The translations under genes and the position numbers were made by a program. Positions 11,523-23,230 of a DNA stretch of 64,000 nucleotides are shown one piece after another. Position 1 is the stretch's first letter. Each line of letters begins with the position of its first letter. Under the pieces are notes generated by a model that was given only the letters and a program-made list of their open reading frames with translations, did not search any database and was not told the origin of the DNA. Source of the stretch: Artemia franciscana (lineage: Eukaryota; Arthropoda; Branchiopoda; Anostraca; Artemiidae); the NCBI RefSeq assembly GCF_032884065.1, contig NC_088866.1, positions 32,159,519 through 32,223,518 on the forward strand, read 5' to 3'.

Positions 11523-13410
11523 TTAATCAACCTCTTCTATTGGGTCCACCAGATTCTTGGGGTCGGTCAGGCATTTCTTCAGGTATACTTCCAATCCCTT
11601 GATAAAGTTTTGTTATTATGGGCTTACAAATATTTTCAATTGCTTTTTGTTTGTCTTCAAATTCCTCTTTCTCAGCCAAACTGATTGGCATCCAGCCATT
11701 TTAAAGTCTCATTACAGATACTCAAAACTGCCCTGCGGTCATCGTCACTAATCTTGTTTTTCATATCTTCGCCTTCGATAGTCTGTTTCATATAAAAACA
11801 ATGGGATTCAAGGGCATTCTTAGCTGAAATTTTCTCCCTTTGTTTCTCATCCTCGGCACGGTAGTGCTCAGCATCATTGACCATTTGCTCAATTTCATCC
11901 CTAGATAAACGATACTTGCTTTACCCATAGATTTTTCAACAGCGGTAACATTTAAAATTCCGTTAGCGTCAATATCAAATGACACTTCGATCTGAGGTAC
12001 AGCTCGTGGGGCTGGTGGAATTCCAGTGAGCTCAAATTTACCGAGAAGATTATTATCTTTTGTCATAGTTCGTTCTCCTTCATAAACCTGAATCAAAACT
12101 CCAGGCTGATTGTCCGAATATGTAGTAAAAGTCTGAGTCTGCTTTGTAGGAATGCACGTGTTTCTTTTTATCAAAGGAGTCATCACTCCTCCAGCTGTTT
12201 CAACACCAAGAGAAAGCGGTGCAACGTCCAACAAAAGGAGATCCTGAATTACTTCAGACTTGTCACCATTAAGAATGGCAGCCTGAATAGCAGCACCATA
12301 AGCAACTGCTTCATCAGGATTGATTGACTTATTTAGTTCTTTTCCATTAAAAAAGTCTCGTAGAAGTTTTTGCACACGCGGAATACGGGTAGAACCTCCA
12401 ACAAGAACAATCTCATGGATACTTCCTTTGTCTAGTTTAGCATCCCTGAGAGATTTTTCAACTGGCTCCATTGTACTTCTAAACAAATCAGCACAGAGTT
12501 CTTCAAATCGAGCACGAGTAATCGAGGTATAAAAGTCAATGCCTTCATGTAGTGAGTCTATGTCGATACTAGCTTGGGCAGCCGTTGACAAGGTTCTTTT
12601 CGCTCTTTCACATGCGGTCTTAAGTCTTCTAAGTGCTCTTGCATTATTTGAGAGATCCATTTTATGCTTTCTCTTAAACTCTTTCAAGAAGTGAGTCACT
12701 ATTCTGTTGTCAAAATCTTCACCACCCAAATGTGTATCCCCAGACGTTGATTTTACTTCGAATATTCCTTCCTCGATCGTAAGAATGCTCACATCAAAAG
12801 TACCACCACCAAGATCGAAAATGAGTACATTTTTTTCAGCATCATCCTTTTTATCAAGGCCATAGGCAATCGCAGCAGCAGTTGGTTCATTAATGATGCG
12901 AAGAATATTCAATCCTGCAATGATACCAGCATCTTTTGTAGCCTGTCTTTGGGAATCATTGAAATAAGCAGGTACAGTGACAACAGCGTCAGTGACTGAT
13001 TTTCCGATATAAGCCTCGGCGATTTTTTTCATCTTACCAAGGATCATTGAAGAGATCTCTTCAGGCATAAAAGCCTTTGTCTCGCCTTTAAATTCAACTT
13101 GAATTTTTGGTCTGCCATCTATACTGATTACCTTGAATGGCCAATGTTTCATGTCTGATTGAACTGAAGAATCTTCAAATTTCCTACCAATTAGTCTTTT
13201 GGCATCAAAGACTGTGTTTAAAGGGTTCATGGCACCTTGGTTTATGGCAGCATCTCCAATCAGATGTTCAGTATCAGTAAACGCCACGTAAGATGGCGTT
13301 GTTCGATTACCCTGGTCGTTGGCGATGATATCAACTTTACCATGTTGAAAAACACCAACGCAGGAATAAGTAGTTCCTAGATCAATACCAATTGCAGGTC
13401 CTTTAGTCAT
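11523..13410 (-). pseudogene. Hsp70: Intronless cytosolic HSP70 copy with broken C-terminal lid
   Basis: It encodes a 70-kDa heat-shock protein: an ATP-driven chaperone with an N-terminal ATPase, a substrate-binding domain and a helical lid. From the ATG at 13408-13410 the frame is open for about 493 family-like residues. It includes [14 protein letters not shown] (phosphate loop), [23 protein letters not shown] and [21 protein letters not shown] substrate-domain sequence. Three lesions follow. Near 11912, about nine codons expected between GKAS and RLSRDEIE are replaced by two bases. Near 11680, one extra T after ...LDANQ gives a stop. Near 11540, a further shift precedes the family-typical C-terminal EEVD, which is still legible next to a TAA at 11523-11525. 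The translated frame ends in non-homologous residues at 11788. There are no introns. No poly(A) tail was seen downstream, so a retrocopy is not proven, and many arthropod Hsp70 genes are naturally intronless. It lies antisense in the last intron of transporter gene 1. Assembly indels could explain the single-base lesions but not the multi-codon loss. Confidence 0.85.
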
Positions 13411-13419
13411 TTCTAATAT

Positions 13420-15500
13420 TTCTTTCTGAATTGCTTTATAATAGCAAATGGATCCAGTTTCTTAGGAAAAACTTGCAAAATCAACCATATCTCTTAATTA
13501 TTACATAAGTATTGAAGATTATATACCAATAAATCTTTATGAGGTTTTTTATTTTTTATAAAAGAAAATATTTTTATTTTTATAAAAAATAATTTTTCTT
13601 TTACTTTATTTTATTTTATTTTACCTGCCGAATTATTTCTTTTATTTATTTAAGTTAACTCTCTTTCTCCCTCTCTATTTCTCTCTGTCTTTTTTCAAAA
13701 ATATTTCTCATAAAGAAATATCTTAAATACTATGCCTTTAGATTTTTAATATTTCAATATCATTTTTTCTTATGATCTCCCTCCTTTACAGGCCACAGAG
13801 GTCTTTTGGGGATTAGCGATTTGGATTTTAAGTACTGAATGATTTTTGTTATATTTTTTGTTTGAAATATATCTATGAAATATAACTATCTAAACCTGGA
13901 TTGTAATAATACACAGGAATGTTTAAGAAGCGCCATATTTTTCACTATGAATCGTGCAAATAGAAGTCAGGCATCTTATTAATTGAGTGTTAAATTGAAT
14001 ATTAATATCTGTGATTAAGCTCTCCATTGTAGCACTACATTTTAAGACAACAGTGCGTTTACATAAAAACCGGAAATCCGAAAAAAAATTACATTTTAAT
14101 TTATGCCAAGTTTTAAAAAAGAGTCAAAAAAGACCTATTTTGTTCAATTTGTGTAAATTCTTTTTTTTTATTTCAATGTGGCATGGATTTAACTTTTCTA
14201 TGTAAAAATACTATTTTAGCCGTAAACACAGCAACATACCTTTTCTACAAGTTCTCAACTTTTAGTTGGGTAATTTTTAGTCACAAATTACTAATCAGCA
14301 GAAAACTAGTGAAAAAACTTCTGAAAACTCTCCTAAATAAAGAAAGAAGTTTAATATAAAAAGTAATACAAGGAAAAAACATTTGACATCTCTTGGAAAA
14401 GGAAGAAAACAAACCCAAAAGAATGGAGCTAGCGGAAAAAACATGAAAGATTTCGAAGAAAGTCATCCTTGTTTTTCGTTCATATCCCAAGTCGAATTGT
14501 TCATTTTGTCTTGAGTGAATTGTTTATTATTCGAAAACTGAAGAGATTTCTTGTGATTTACGGAAATTAAAAAAATTAATTTACTTTCTGTTTTTAGTAG
14601 ATTCCAAAAGACTTTTATTGGAGAAAAAACGTATTCAACTGAAAGGCTAATTTCATTGCTCCAGTTATCGAAAAGGGAAAAGGGAAAAAAATCCAACTCC
14701 AAAAGAGAAAGAATAAAAAATAATAGGATTTAAGGTTCACTGAGAAGACGGATAGTACCTTTGAACCTTCAATCCCAGGAATGGCGCAGAGGGTGTCTAA
14801 TTAGCCTCATCTGACAGCACAGAGCGGAGCTGCGGCCATGACGTCCTTCCGATGTGGTTGAAGAGACATCTTCCCTCTACTTAGATCTGATTCATACTGT
14901 CATCACAAATTATATCTTTACCGACCTCTTTTGCAACTCCTTTCTTGCACCTCTTATAAACACTCATATATCTTTATTGTTAGTTATATTTTAGCTATAT
15001 TTGATTATATTAATTTTTTTTAATTATTTGAATAAAAAACTAAAATTTTAGTCTATAATCCTTATTGTGAGCACATATAAGGTAGAATTTGTAGTTATCA
15101 GTCATTTTAGTATGAAATTAATGACAAATAGTTAAATATTATAATTAACGGTAGTCTACAACTGAAACTAACCCCGAGTGAAATTTCTACCGAACAGTTT
15201 GAGCTGCTGGTTTACAAATAATAAGTTCAGATCTCATTTTTTTTTTCAATTTCAAACCTACGGGGCGGTTAGTTTTGAACCGTATTATTTCACTTTACTT
15301 TTGTTGATCTAAGCTAAGTATTTATAGATATTTATTTTTATTAAGTTGCATACTAATTGCCAGGCGTGTATACATACCTTTATCTTAGGAGTGTATACTT
15401 ACAGGATGGTTTGATGATATTTCCAGCATTTCAGTTATTTGAATGAAAATTTGATTCTAATCCGTATTGAGGGTCAGTGCAACTAACCTAATTCGCAACC
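13420..15500. other. Intronic AT-rich DNA without recognised genes
   Basis: It holds T-rich and TTTTATTT-rich simple sequence at 13540-13630, a CT-rich run at about 13660-13690, and otherwise unique-looking AT-rich DNA. A less AT-rich patch at 14740-14890 matches nothing I know. A TATATAAT word about 90 bases upstream of the HSP70 ATG (about 13512-13519, minus strand) could be a remnant promoter TATA box, but I saw no clean array of heat-shock elements. Confidence 0.4.
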
Positions 15501-15514
15501 TCAGACACTAGGTT

Positions 15515-15855
15515 CAATAGTTTTAAGCTCCTGTCTATAAAAATGTGGAATTTTGTATTTTTTGCCAGAAGGCAGATCACGGATGTGTGTTTATTTTTTT
15601 TTTCCAGGGGTGATCGTATCGACCCGGACGTCCTAGAATCTTGCGAGAGGACTCATTCTAACGGAAATTAAAAGTTCTAGTCCCCTTTTAAGTGACCCGA
15701 AAAACTGGAGGGCACCTAGGCCCCCTCCCACGCTAATTATTTTCCCAAAGTCACTAGATCGAAATTCTGAGATAACCATTTTATTCAGCGTAGTCAAAAC
15801 ACCTTATAACTATGTCTTTTGGGGCGACTTACTCGCTCCCAAAGGGGCGAGCATT
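15515..15855 (+). repeat. Repeat A, internal fragment
   Basis: It carries blocks typical of the middle of repeat A in forward sense: TTGCCAGAAGGCAGATCACG, GGGGTGATCGTATCGACCC, CTCATTCTAACGGAAATTAA, GGAGGGCACCTAGG and CTTATAACTATGTCTTT. It ends about 40 bases before the last exon of transporter gene 1, so the branch-point region of that intron abuts repeat DNA. Confidence 0.65.
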
Positions 15856-15894
15856 TTTTATTATTTATTCCTATATGGGTTTGTCTCTTTACAG

Positions 15895-16046
15895 GTTCAA
15901 ACACAGTTAAAAACCAGGAAGATTTCGAAAGAAGAAAATCAGAAGACGATGAAGAAAAGTATAAAACTTCAATCTTACAGAAAGATAAAAACACAAATGT
16001 CAATTTAACAGGATATGCGAATGAAAGACCAGATAACCTCTGGTAG
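15895..16046 (+). CDS. SLC16/MCT-like transporter gene 1, last exon (cytoplasmic tail and stop)
   Basis: This exon follows a CTCTTTACAG acceptor (AG at 15893-15894). Its first two bases complete the codon left open at 4502, giving Gly. It encodes a hydrophilic, charged tail of about 50 residues (SNTVKNQEDFERRKSEDDEE ... ERPDNLW) and ends at TAG 16044-16046. A cytosolic, acidic and basic tail after the last helix is normal for MCT proteins, but the tail itself is too variable to identify. Support comes from splice signals and matching phase rather than homology. The intron before it is 11,392 bases long and contains the HSP70 copy and repeats A and B. Confidence 0.65.
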
Positions 16047-16432
16047 TTTCATAATTGTGCAAAGATTTAATAGAAGAATTAGGTTTTTATTGATAGCCCG
16101 ACTTTGAATTTGTTGTCTTTTTTTACCTAAGCCTTCTTACTTTGTTTCAAAAACGCAGATGCTTTCAATATGAGAGAAAAGGTTATATTGTACATGGTTG
16201 CCAATTCCTAGCGAGCAAATATGTTAGGTAGGGGCTTTCCAAAGAGTATACTGGTATAGAAAGAATGATCAGAAAGCATTAAATCTTATGATGTCAACCT
16301 AAAAGTAGTTTAATTATGACACTCAAGAATTGTCACTTCTTGAGGGCTTTTGACAAGAGAACAGTCTTTTTTATCCCCACTGAGATTCACACTTGTAACT
16401 TTTCTTTTTCTGAAAAAATGGTTAAGCTACTA

Positions 16433-16438
16433 AATAAA
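16433..16438 (+). terminator. Candidate polyadenylation signal of transporter gene 1
   Basis: AATAAA lies about 390 bases after the stop codon at 16046 and is the first canonical signal I see on this strand after the last exon. This is position and motif only. AT-rich DNA yields such hexamers by chance. Confidence 0.35.
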
Positions 16439-16902
16439 AACTGTTCAGATTGAATCCACAAAATATGCTTTTAAATATTTTTTTTCATTGTTCTGCATAT
16501 TTGAAGTAGCTTAAAATGTGTACTTTGATGAGATTTCCATCTAAAGCCTTACAAGATATTAGTCGAAATGGCTCGCTTTTGTGCCTTAATTACAAGCAGA
16601 AAAATGTCTTCGCCGAATTTATTACTCTCTTCACTAACGCTGATCCTCAACACCAGAAAATATAGCCCCATGTCGACTCCCACCTCTCAACTAATATGCT
16701 AAGGTCAGCTTAAGGCCGTCGGCCCTTGCGTGGTTGTTATCAAGAAGTCAAATTTAAAACCCGATGACGAGAGTCCAAGCCAATTTTAGGCCAATTGGGT
16801 CATTATTTTATGTTTTGTTACTATAGTATATATGATTTAGCCGTTATATTTCAGACGTTCGCACTGCTTTCTCTTTTTGAATACCAAGTTGGCGATATCA
16901 AA

Positions 16903-17330
16903 CAGTTCGTGGTAACGAACTGTAGTAAGGAGTGACCCGGCTCAATAGTAAACGAAACTCTAAAAAACGGAATTTCGATGCTAAAAGATATATAAAAAAC
17001 AATCGGATTTTTATGCTGATTTCAAATATATAAGTTTTATCAAACTTAGTCTTTGTCATCAAAAGTTACGAGCCTGAGAAAATTTGAGAAAACTTAAAAC
17101 GAACAGAAATTACTCCTTATATGAAATGGGCTTTTCCTCCTCGACACCCCGTTCCTTGCGCTAAAGTTTGATTCTTTCTCGCAACTCTACTTTTTAAAAC
17201 AATAAAAAACTTTAGCATAAATAGCGGGGTGTCGAGGAGGAAAAGCCCCTTTCATATAAGGAGTAATTTCTGTTCGTTTTAAGTTTTAATGTCGCTCCTT
17301 ACTTTCATTTCAAAAAACTTGTTTTTTTAT
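16903..17330 (+). repeat. Repeat A, internally deleted copy
   Basis: It starts with CAGTTCGTGGTAACGAACTG and continues as repeat A to ...GAGAAAATTTG. At about 17090 it jumps straight to the terminal hairpin (17089-17287), losing roughly 1.3 kb of the middle. The two hairpin arms match closely and share the variant CTCCTTATATGAAA. It ends with AATGTCGCTCCTTACTTTCA. Confidence 0.75.
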
Positions 17331-17349
17331 TTAATAAGTAAAATAATTA

Positions 17350-19595
17350 AGTCACCTGAGGCCTTGAAGGATAAATAATTAATGTAAAACTACTTCTTTA
17401 AAGAATATGGCTGTCATTTTCAAAACAAGAAAATTGCTCCTTATCTTTAAGGTGAAAATTACGTAAACGTTTTTTAAACCCTTTTAGTCCTCAATAGAAA
17501 CCCTTAAAGAAAAACGATCACACTGTGACAAATTTAGTGTTTTTCTGAACGTAAGACACAGTGCTCATCATCAACAAATCGTCACAGTAATGCCTAAAGA
17601 GCGTATCGGAAGATTTTTCATATCTCTGATGCAATAGCAAGATGAGAAAGGGATATTCGCAAAGAAAAAAAACTAGGATACTTCCAGCCACCAAAAATGA
17701 AAATACAGTTAGATTTTTGGCCGAGACCCCCATTCAACCGTCCTCGGTGCAAAAATAGGAAAATAATACCAACATATAAGAAACAGCCGCTAAAAGAAAA
17801 AAAACGATTTCATATTTTCACTCTCTCTGATAGCTTCGTGGCAAAAAAGCTTGTAAAGAAGTCTTAATGTCCCCCTTCTCCAAATTTAAACGTGTAGCTT
17901 ATAGTTAAAACATAAAATGGTAAACTAGAAAAATCCATACCCTACCCCCTCTTCCCTCTCCTAAAAAACCAGGACCCCTAAACATGGAATTTAGGTCTTG
18001 TCCTTGCTGCATGACGGCATTTTCTGTTGCGTCAAGTTTTTATCAATTAATAAATCTGTGCAATTTTTCATATATGTTCCCTGCATGTTTTATCCGATCA
18101 ATGTGTAGGAGAGGGATGTTTCCCGTGTTTTTTATATCATTCAAGAGCCTCAAGTGAATTTCAAACTTACTCCAGATTCCACAAAACCTACCCCTTTCAA
18201 ACCCTTATTATACGTATATGCCTGTCTCTCAGATTATCCTATATTTGTCTATGCTAGTTTAATTACAATTGAAGGATTGATGCACACTGTGACTATGTCT
18301 TTCAGTCCCTCGTGATTCTTTTTTGATTACATCCATACTTATCGTATTGAACTAAATAAAGATCCCCCATCCCTTAAGTAAAAAAAGCTTGGAGAAGAGT
18401 GACAAAGTGACTATGTTAAATTATTGCATTCTGAAATAAATTTACGTATGTTTTATTTTATGATCTAAAACTATTCCGCTTTGTCAAAAAAATATTTCGA
18501 AAGTAGTCTTACTTCTTTGTAAAAAAAAAAAACAATAACACTCATGATCCTTTTACCTCTTCATAAATTGCAAGATTTCAAGCCCCCAATACAAGTTCCT
18601 GCAGATGTGGTTTTGAAAAACTGTTATGAGGCATAATATGTCTAGTTGACCTCTTAGCTAAAACCAACTTTAATTGCAGCTTTTTACTATTTCTGTCAGA
18701 TATTCATTGCCAAAATCTGTATTTTTCTACGTTTATTTTGTAACTTTTAATAAAATAAAGTATATACTTGGATTTCTCATATTTCTATTTTTCCTTCCAT
18801 TTATAATAGGATCTAGCACATTTTTTTACTTTGATACAAAAAATCTATGATATGCATGTCGAAGACACGGCTGCTCATCATATGTGGCCGCAAGTGCCCT
18901 TAAGGGCGACTCAAGCACTAAGTACATACAGGGTGGTAAATTGTGTCCGCCCTTTTCATGGTCAATTTGAAAGCGGAACAAACCATTGTCAAATATTTGG
19001 ATTATGTTTCTAAGAAAATAGTAGTTTAGCCAGCGTTTTTAGAAACTTGAGCTTAAGTCTCAAATCAAAAACTGTATCATCGTCAACTTACTCATCGCTC
19101 TCGCTTTTTTCGACCATAATAAAGAAAAATGGCTTAGAAAATTCAGCGTGATTCTGAAATAAAAAACAATACTCAGGTATAATTTAATTTTTTTTTGGCA
19201 AATAAATATACAAAATTTCTTTGTTTTTCTTTTCCATTTCTCACAATTATTCCTTTGTGCCAAAGCTTTAGTTAGAATGAAAGTGTAGCTTCTTATAGCT
19301 ATTAACTTAAAAAACTTTTTCCACAAAACAAGTTTTTCAAAGAAAAGTAAATAGCTAGCTCCACTAAGCTAAAATGAGCAGAACGAAAGTCAAATAATTT
19401 TCTAAGCGCAACACTACCACAAATTACCATCAAAAAATAGACGAAACTCAAAGCGAAGAGATATTACAATGAATAACCGAATCAAACTCAAAACGAACAA
19501 AAAATAACATGGGTAGGGCTGACAACCCCCATGCTTTCTCAAGAACAGACCATGATTTGCAATTAAATAAAAAAAACAAATGGCAGTTGATTTTC
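17350..19595. other. Intergenic DNA without recognised features
   Basis: This is AT-rich unique-looking sequence between transporter gene 1 and the Helitron cluster. Short open frames (for example 17518-17733 minus and 18831-19013 plus) lack family resemblance, splice support or composition unlike the surroundings. I see no RNA gene. Confidence 0.4.
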
Positions 19596-19597
19596 AG

Positions 19598-19773
<176 letters not shown>

Positions 19774-19943
19774 TCTATATCTATCTTCTATATATATAAA
19801 AATAAGTTGTCTGTCTGTGTCTGTCAGGTGACGTCATGTTTCTGTGTCGACTGACGTCAGGAAGTTAGTTGTCGTCATTTTTGCTATGACGGTGACGTCA
19901 TTAAAGATATTTAAGACATATATGTTCACGTAGAAATCTATTA

Positions 19944-20294
19944 ATGTTTAAGTTTAAAATGACTGATGAACTTACAATGGCAAAAGCCGATGAGGATGCT
20001 CAAAGAGTCTATGCCAAAAAACTTGCTGCTGATAGAGAAAGTCAGAAAAGAAAGCGTGCCGAGGAATCAAAAGAACAGCAAGGAAACAGGCTTGAGGCTA
20101 AAGAACGCAAAACCGCGCAGTTAGATGAAGATCCACCTGGACAGCGAGAGTCAAAACATATCAAAACTGAAAATGATAGTGATGATGATTGGGTTTGGGA
20201 TTTTGACTTGGATAAGGTCATCAATGCCTACCAGATTTTGGTTAAAAAAACAAAGGTTCGGCGATATGTATTTCATAGTGAAGCTGAAAAATAA
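19944..20294 (+). pseudogene. Helitron ORF, N-terminal charged segment
   Basis: This is an open frame of 116 codons rich in Lys, Glu, Arg and Asp (DEDAQRVYAKKLAADRESQK, then DSDDDWVWDFDLDKV). Such charged N-terminal stretches precede the Rep domain in arthropod Helitron proteins. The sequence stops in an A-rich, lysine-coding tract at about 20280-20340. The next recognisable part (20342 on) already lies beyond where Rep should be, so several hundred codons including the HUH nuclease are missing. It is called a pseudogene fragment from context; alone it has no diagnostic motif. Confidence 0.6.
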
Positions 20295-20341
20295 AGAAGA
20301 AAAAGAAAACTGAAAAAAGAAAAAATGTAAAAAACTAAAAA

Positions 20342-22660
20342 ATGGCAGTTTTTGGCTTGCAGCCCGAAATCAAAGATTTCGTCGAAATCGTACAATATCA
20401 GGCTGGAAGATACATAAGCAGTAATGAAGCTGTTTGGCTAATTCTTTCATTTCCGATACATGAACGTGGTCCAGCTGTTGTTCACTTAGCGGTACATTTA
20501 CAGAATGGTCAACGTGTTTATTTCTCGAAAACCAACGTGCAACAAAGAGCCCTGAATCCACCGGATACAAAATTAACATCTTTTTTTCGCTTTGCAAAAA
20601 TGATTCTTTTGCAAAAAAACTGCTGTATACTGAAGTGCCTTCGTATTACACGTGGAATACTAAAAATAAAGTATTTGAACGTCGAAAACAGGGTAAGTCA
20701 GTCGACGGCCAACCTATCATCTTCAAAGATACCACGATAGGAAGACTCTACACCGTTCACCCCAATCAACATGAATGCTTCTTTCTACGCCTGCTTTTGG
20801 TGAATGTACCCGGTCCGACATCCTTTGAGTATTTGAGAACTGTAAACGGTACTATACATGACACTTACCGTAGTGCATGCCAAGCTCTGAATTTATTGGA
20901 GAATGACCAACACTGGGATAACTGCATCAATGACGCGTGCGAAACGTCAACCCCAAGTCAAATTCGTGCATTGTTTGGCATCATTTTAACAACTTGCTCT
21001 CCATCAGCTCCTACAGATTTATGGGAAAAATATAAGTCAAAAATGTCCGAAGATATACTTCATCGAAAACAGTTAGAGACGTCAGATATGACTTTTGATT
21101 TTACATCAGAAATTTATAACTACACTTTAGTTATTATGTGCGTACGTATGGCAAACAAACCTCTTCAGGATTTGGGAATGCCTTCACCTAACCGTATCGC
21201 TGCTGTTTCGACATGTGTAGAATTGGATCGTGAACAAAGTTACAGTACGAGTGATCTATTGTCGTACGTACAAAATAACATTTCCAAGTTAACGTCAGAA
21301 CAAAAAGACATTTATGATACGATAATGCATTGTGTCGATAACAACGTTGGAGAAATTTTCTTTTTGGATGCGCCAGGAGGTACTGGTAAAACGTTTGTGA
21401 TAAAACTGATTCTGGCATCAATTCGATCAAAAAATGATATAGCGTTGGCAATTGCGTCGTCCGGAATAGCCGCAACATTGCTGCCTGGTGGAAGAACTGC
21501 TCATTCCGCTTTGAAATTGCCTCTGAATTCGCATTCTACAGAAACTCCCACGCGCAATATTTCCAAATCATCTGGGATGGGTAAAGTATTGCAGCAATGC
21601 AAACTTATTATTTGGGATGAGTGCACAATGGCACACAAAAAATCGCTCGAGGCTCTGGATCAATGCTTGAAAGATTTGAGAGGGAAGTCGAAACCCTTTG
21701 GCAGCACATTAATATTGCTTGCGGGAGATTTCAGCCAACCATTACCTATAATACCTAGATCAACTCCTGCAGACGAAATGAATGCTTGCCTGAAAAATTC
21801 TAATTTATGGGCACACGTAAAAATATTAAAATTAACTACAAATATGCGTGTCCGATTGCAAAACGATGACTCTGGTCAAACATTTTTAGATCAATTGCTG
21901 GCAATTGGAAACGGAAAGCTCCCAGTAGACTCAATTTCAGGACGTATACAACTACCTACTGATTTCTGTAATTTAGTGACGTCCAAAAATGAATTGATTG
22001 AAAAAGTATTTCCGAATATTCTAAAAAATTATAAAAATAATAAATGGCTAAGTGAAAGAGCGATTCTCGCACCCAAAAATATAGACGTCCACGAAATCAA
22101 CAATATTGTTTTAACCAAGATTCGAGACCAGGCAGTCCTTTACAAGTCAGTCGACACAGTTTTGGAACCAAATGAAGCGGTTAATTATCCATCTGAATTT
22201 TTAAATTCCATAGATCTTTCAGGGTTTCCACCACACGTGCTACAACTAAAAATAGGCGTACCAATAATACTTTTAAGAAATATCAACCCACCAAAGCTTT
22301 GCAATGGCACGTGACTTGCCGTAAAAAAAAACAATGGAAAACCTAATAGAGGCCACAATCTTGACAGGGCCTTTTGAGGGTGAGGCTGTTCTTATTCCTC
22401 GCATTCCCATGATTCCAACGGATCTGCCTTTTCAATTTAAAAGATTGCAATTCCCAATTCGATTAGCATTTGCAATCACCATTAACAAAGATCAAGGTCA
22501 ATCATTAGGAAAATGTGGTATAGATCTTAATACTGATTGTTTTTCCCATGGACAATTGTACGTTGCATGTTCGAGGGTCGGTAACCCTGACAATCTATTT
22601 ATATGCAGCGACAATTGGACAGCGAAGAATATTGTATATTCGCAAGTTTTACGCAGTTAA
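20342..22660 (+). pseudogene. Helitron PIF1-like helicase gene, frameshifted
   Basis: This is the helicase half of a Helitron transposase. The first part (20342 to about 20600) reads QAGRYISSNEAVW and HERGPAVVHLAVHLQNGQRV, typical of the region between Rep and helicase. A slip in an A run near 20600 moves to the frame used to 22314. That frame carries the Walker A box APGGTGKT (about 21370-21393), the Walker B-like IIWDECTMAHK (about 21608-21640), the motif LILLAGDFSQPLPI and TTNMRV. A stop after NPPKLCNGT (22314) and an A-run slip near 22325 separate the last part (22334-22660), which has TINKDQGQSLG and [15 protein letters not shown], the usual C-terminal helicase motifs. There are at least three frame breaks, two of them at homopolymers. 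PIF1-type helicases unwind DNA 5' to 3', and here the enzyme would serve rolling-circle transposition. Confidence 0.88.
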
Positions 22661-22691
22661 TTTGTATTGTATCTATCTATCTATCTATCTA

Positions 22692-23230
22692 TATAAAAAC
22701 GAGTTGTGTGTATGCATGTTTGTTTGTTTGTAAAAAGAGCGTTTGTATATGACGTCATTATTAGTACATACGGCTTTGTATATGCACAGACAATGGGAAA
22801 GCCAAGAATGTTGTATATTCGCAATTTTTACGTAGTTTAACTCCTGCAGACGAAATGAATGCTTGCCTGAAAAATTCTAATTTATGGGCACGCGTAAAAA
22901 TATTAAAATTAACTACAAATATGCGTGTCCGATAACAAAACGATGACTCTGGTCAAACATTTTCAGATCAATTGCTGGCAATTGGAAACGGAAAGCTCCC
23001 AGTAGTGGGAAAGCCAAGAATGTTGTATATTCGCAATTTTTACGTAGTTTGAAACACATATATAAATCTATCTATATTCACAGGTGGGACACAGGGACAC
23101 AACTACAATGGCGCGTAACTAATATGGCGCTTAACGACTTACGCGCGCGGGGGGGGCTTGGGGGGGGGGGGCGCGAAGCGCCCCACCAACTAGGTGTTGG
23201 GGTGGCGCGAAGCACCACCCCAACAGCTAG
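22692..23230 (+). mobile_element. Non-autonomous Helitron carrying a copied helicase fragment
   Basis: The 5' end reads CTATATAAAAACGAGTTGTG. The 3' end is a GC-rich hairpin (TGTTGGGGTGG / CCACCCCAACA) followed by CAGCTAG and T, matching the Helitron rule of a hairpin a few bases before CTRR and insertion between A and T. Inside, 22839-23005 repeats 21762-21928 of the neighbouring helicase gene with only a few changes, one creating a stop (CGATTG to CGATAA). A ~44-base block starting GGGAAAGCCAAGAATG occurs on both sides of that insert (22795 and 23007). It has no coding capacity. Confidence 0.8.

Larger units (their letters stand above)
19787..22680 (+). mobile_element. Decayed Helitron with PIF1-like helicase
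   Basis: This is a rolling-circle transposon. Its 5' end reads TCTATATATATAAAAATAAG then TTGTCTGTC and GGTGACGTCA, an end repeated by the other elements in this cluster. Coding DNA covers 19944-22660 but is broken. I see the region after the Rep domain and the helicase, and I do not see an HUH Rep nuclease. The N-terminal charged segment (19944-20294) runs directly into the post-Rep segment. The 3' end is not separate: after a short (ATCT)n tract at about 22670-22690 a second Helitron 5' end begins, so either its own end is lost or the end at 23230 serves both. It cannot move on its own as it stands. Confidence 0.85.

Noticed and set aside
13411..13530. Heat-shock elements upstream of the HSP70 copy
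   Set aside because: Scattered GAA and TTC words exist, but not in the alternating 5-bp spacing needed. The best pair (TTCCTAAGAA) has the wrong gap.
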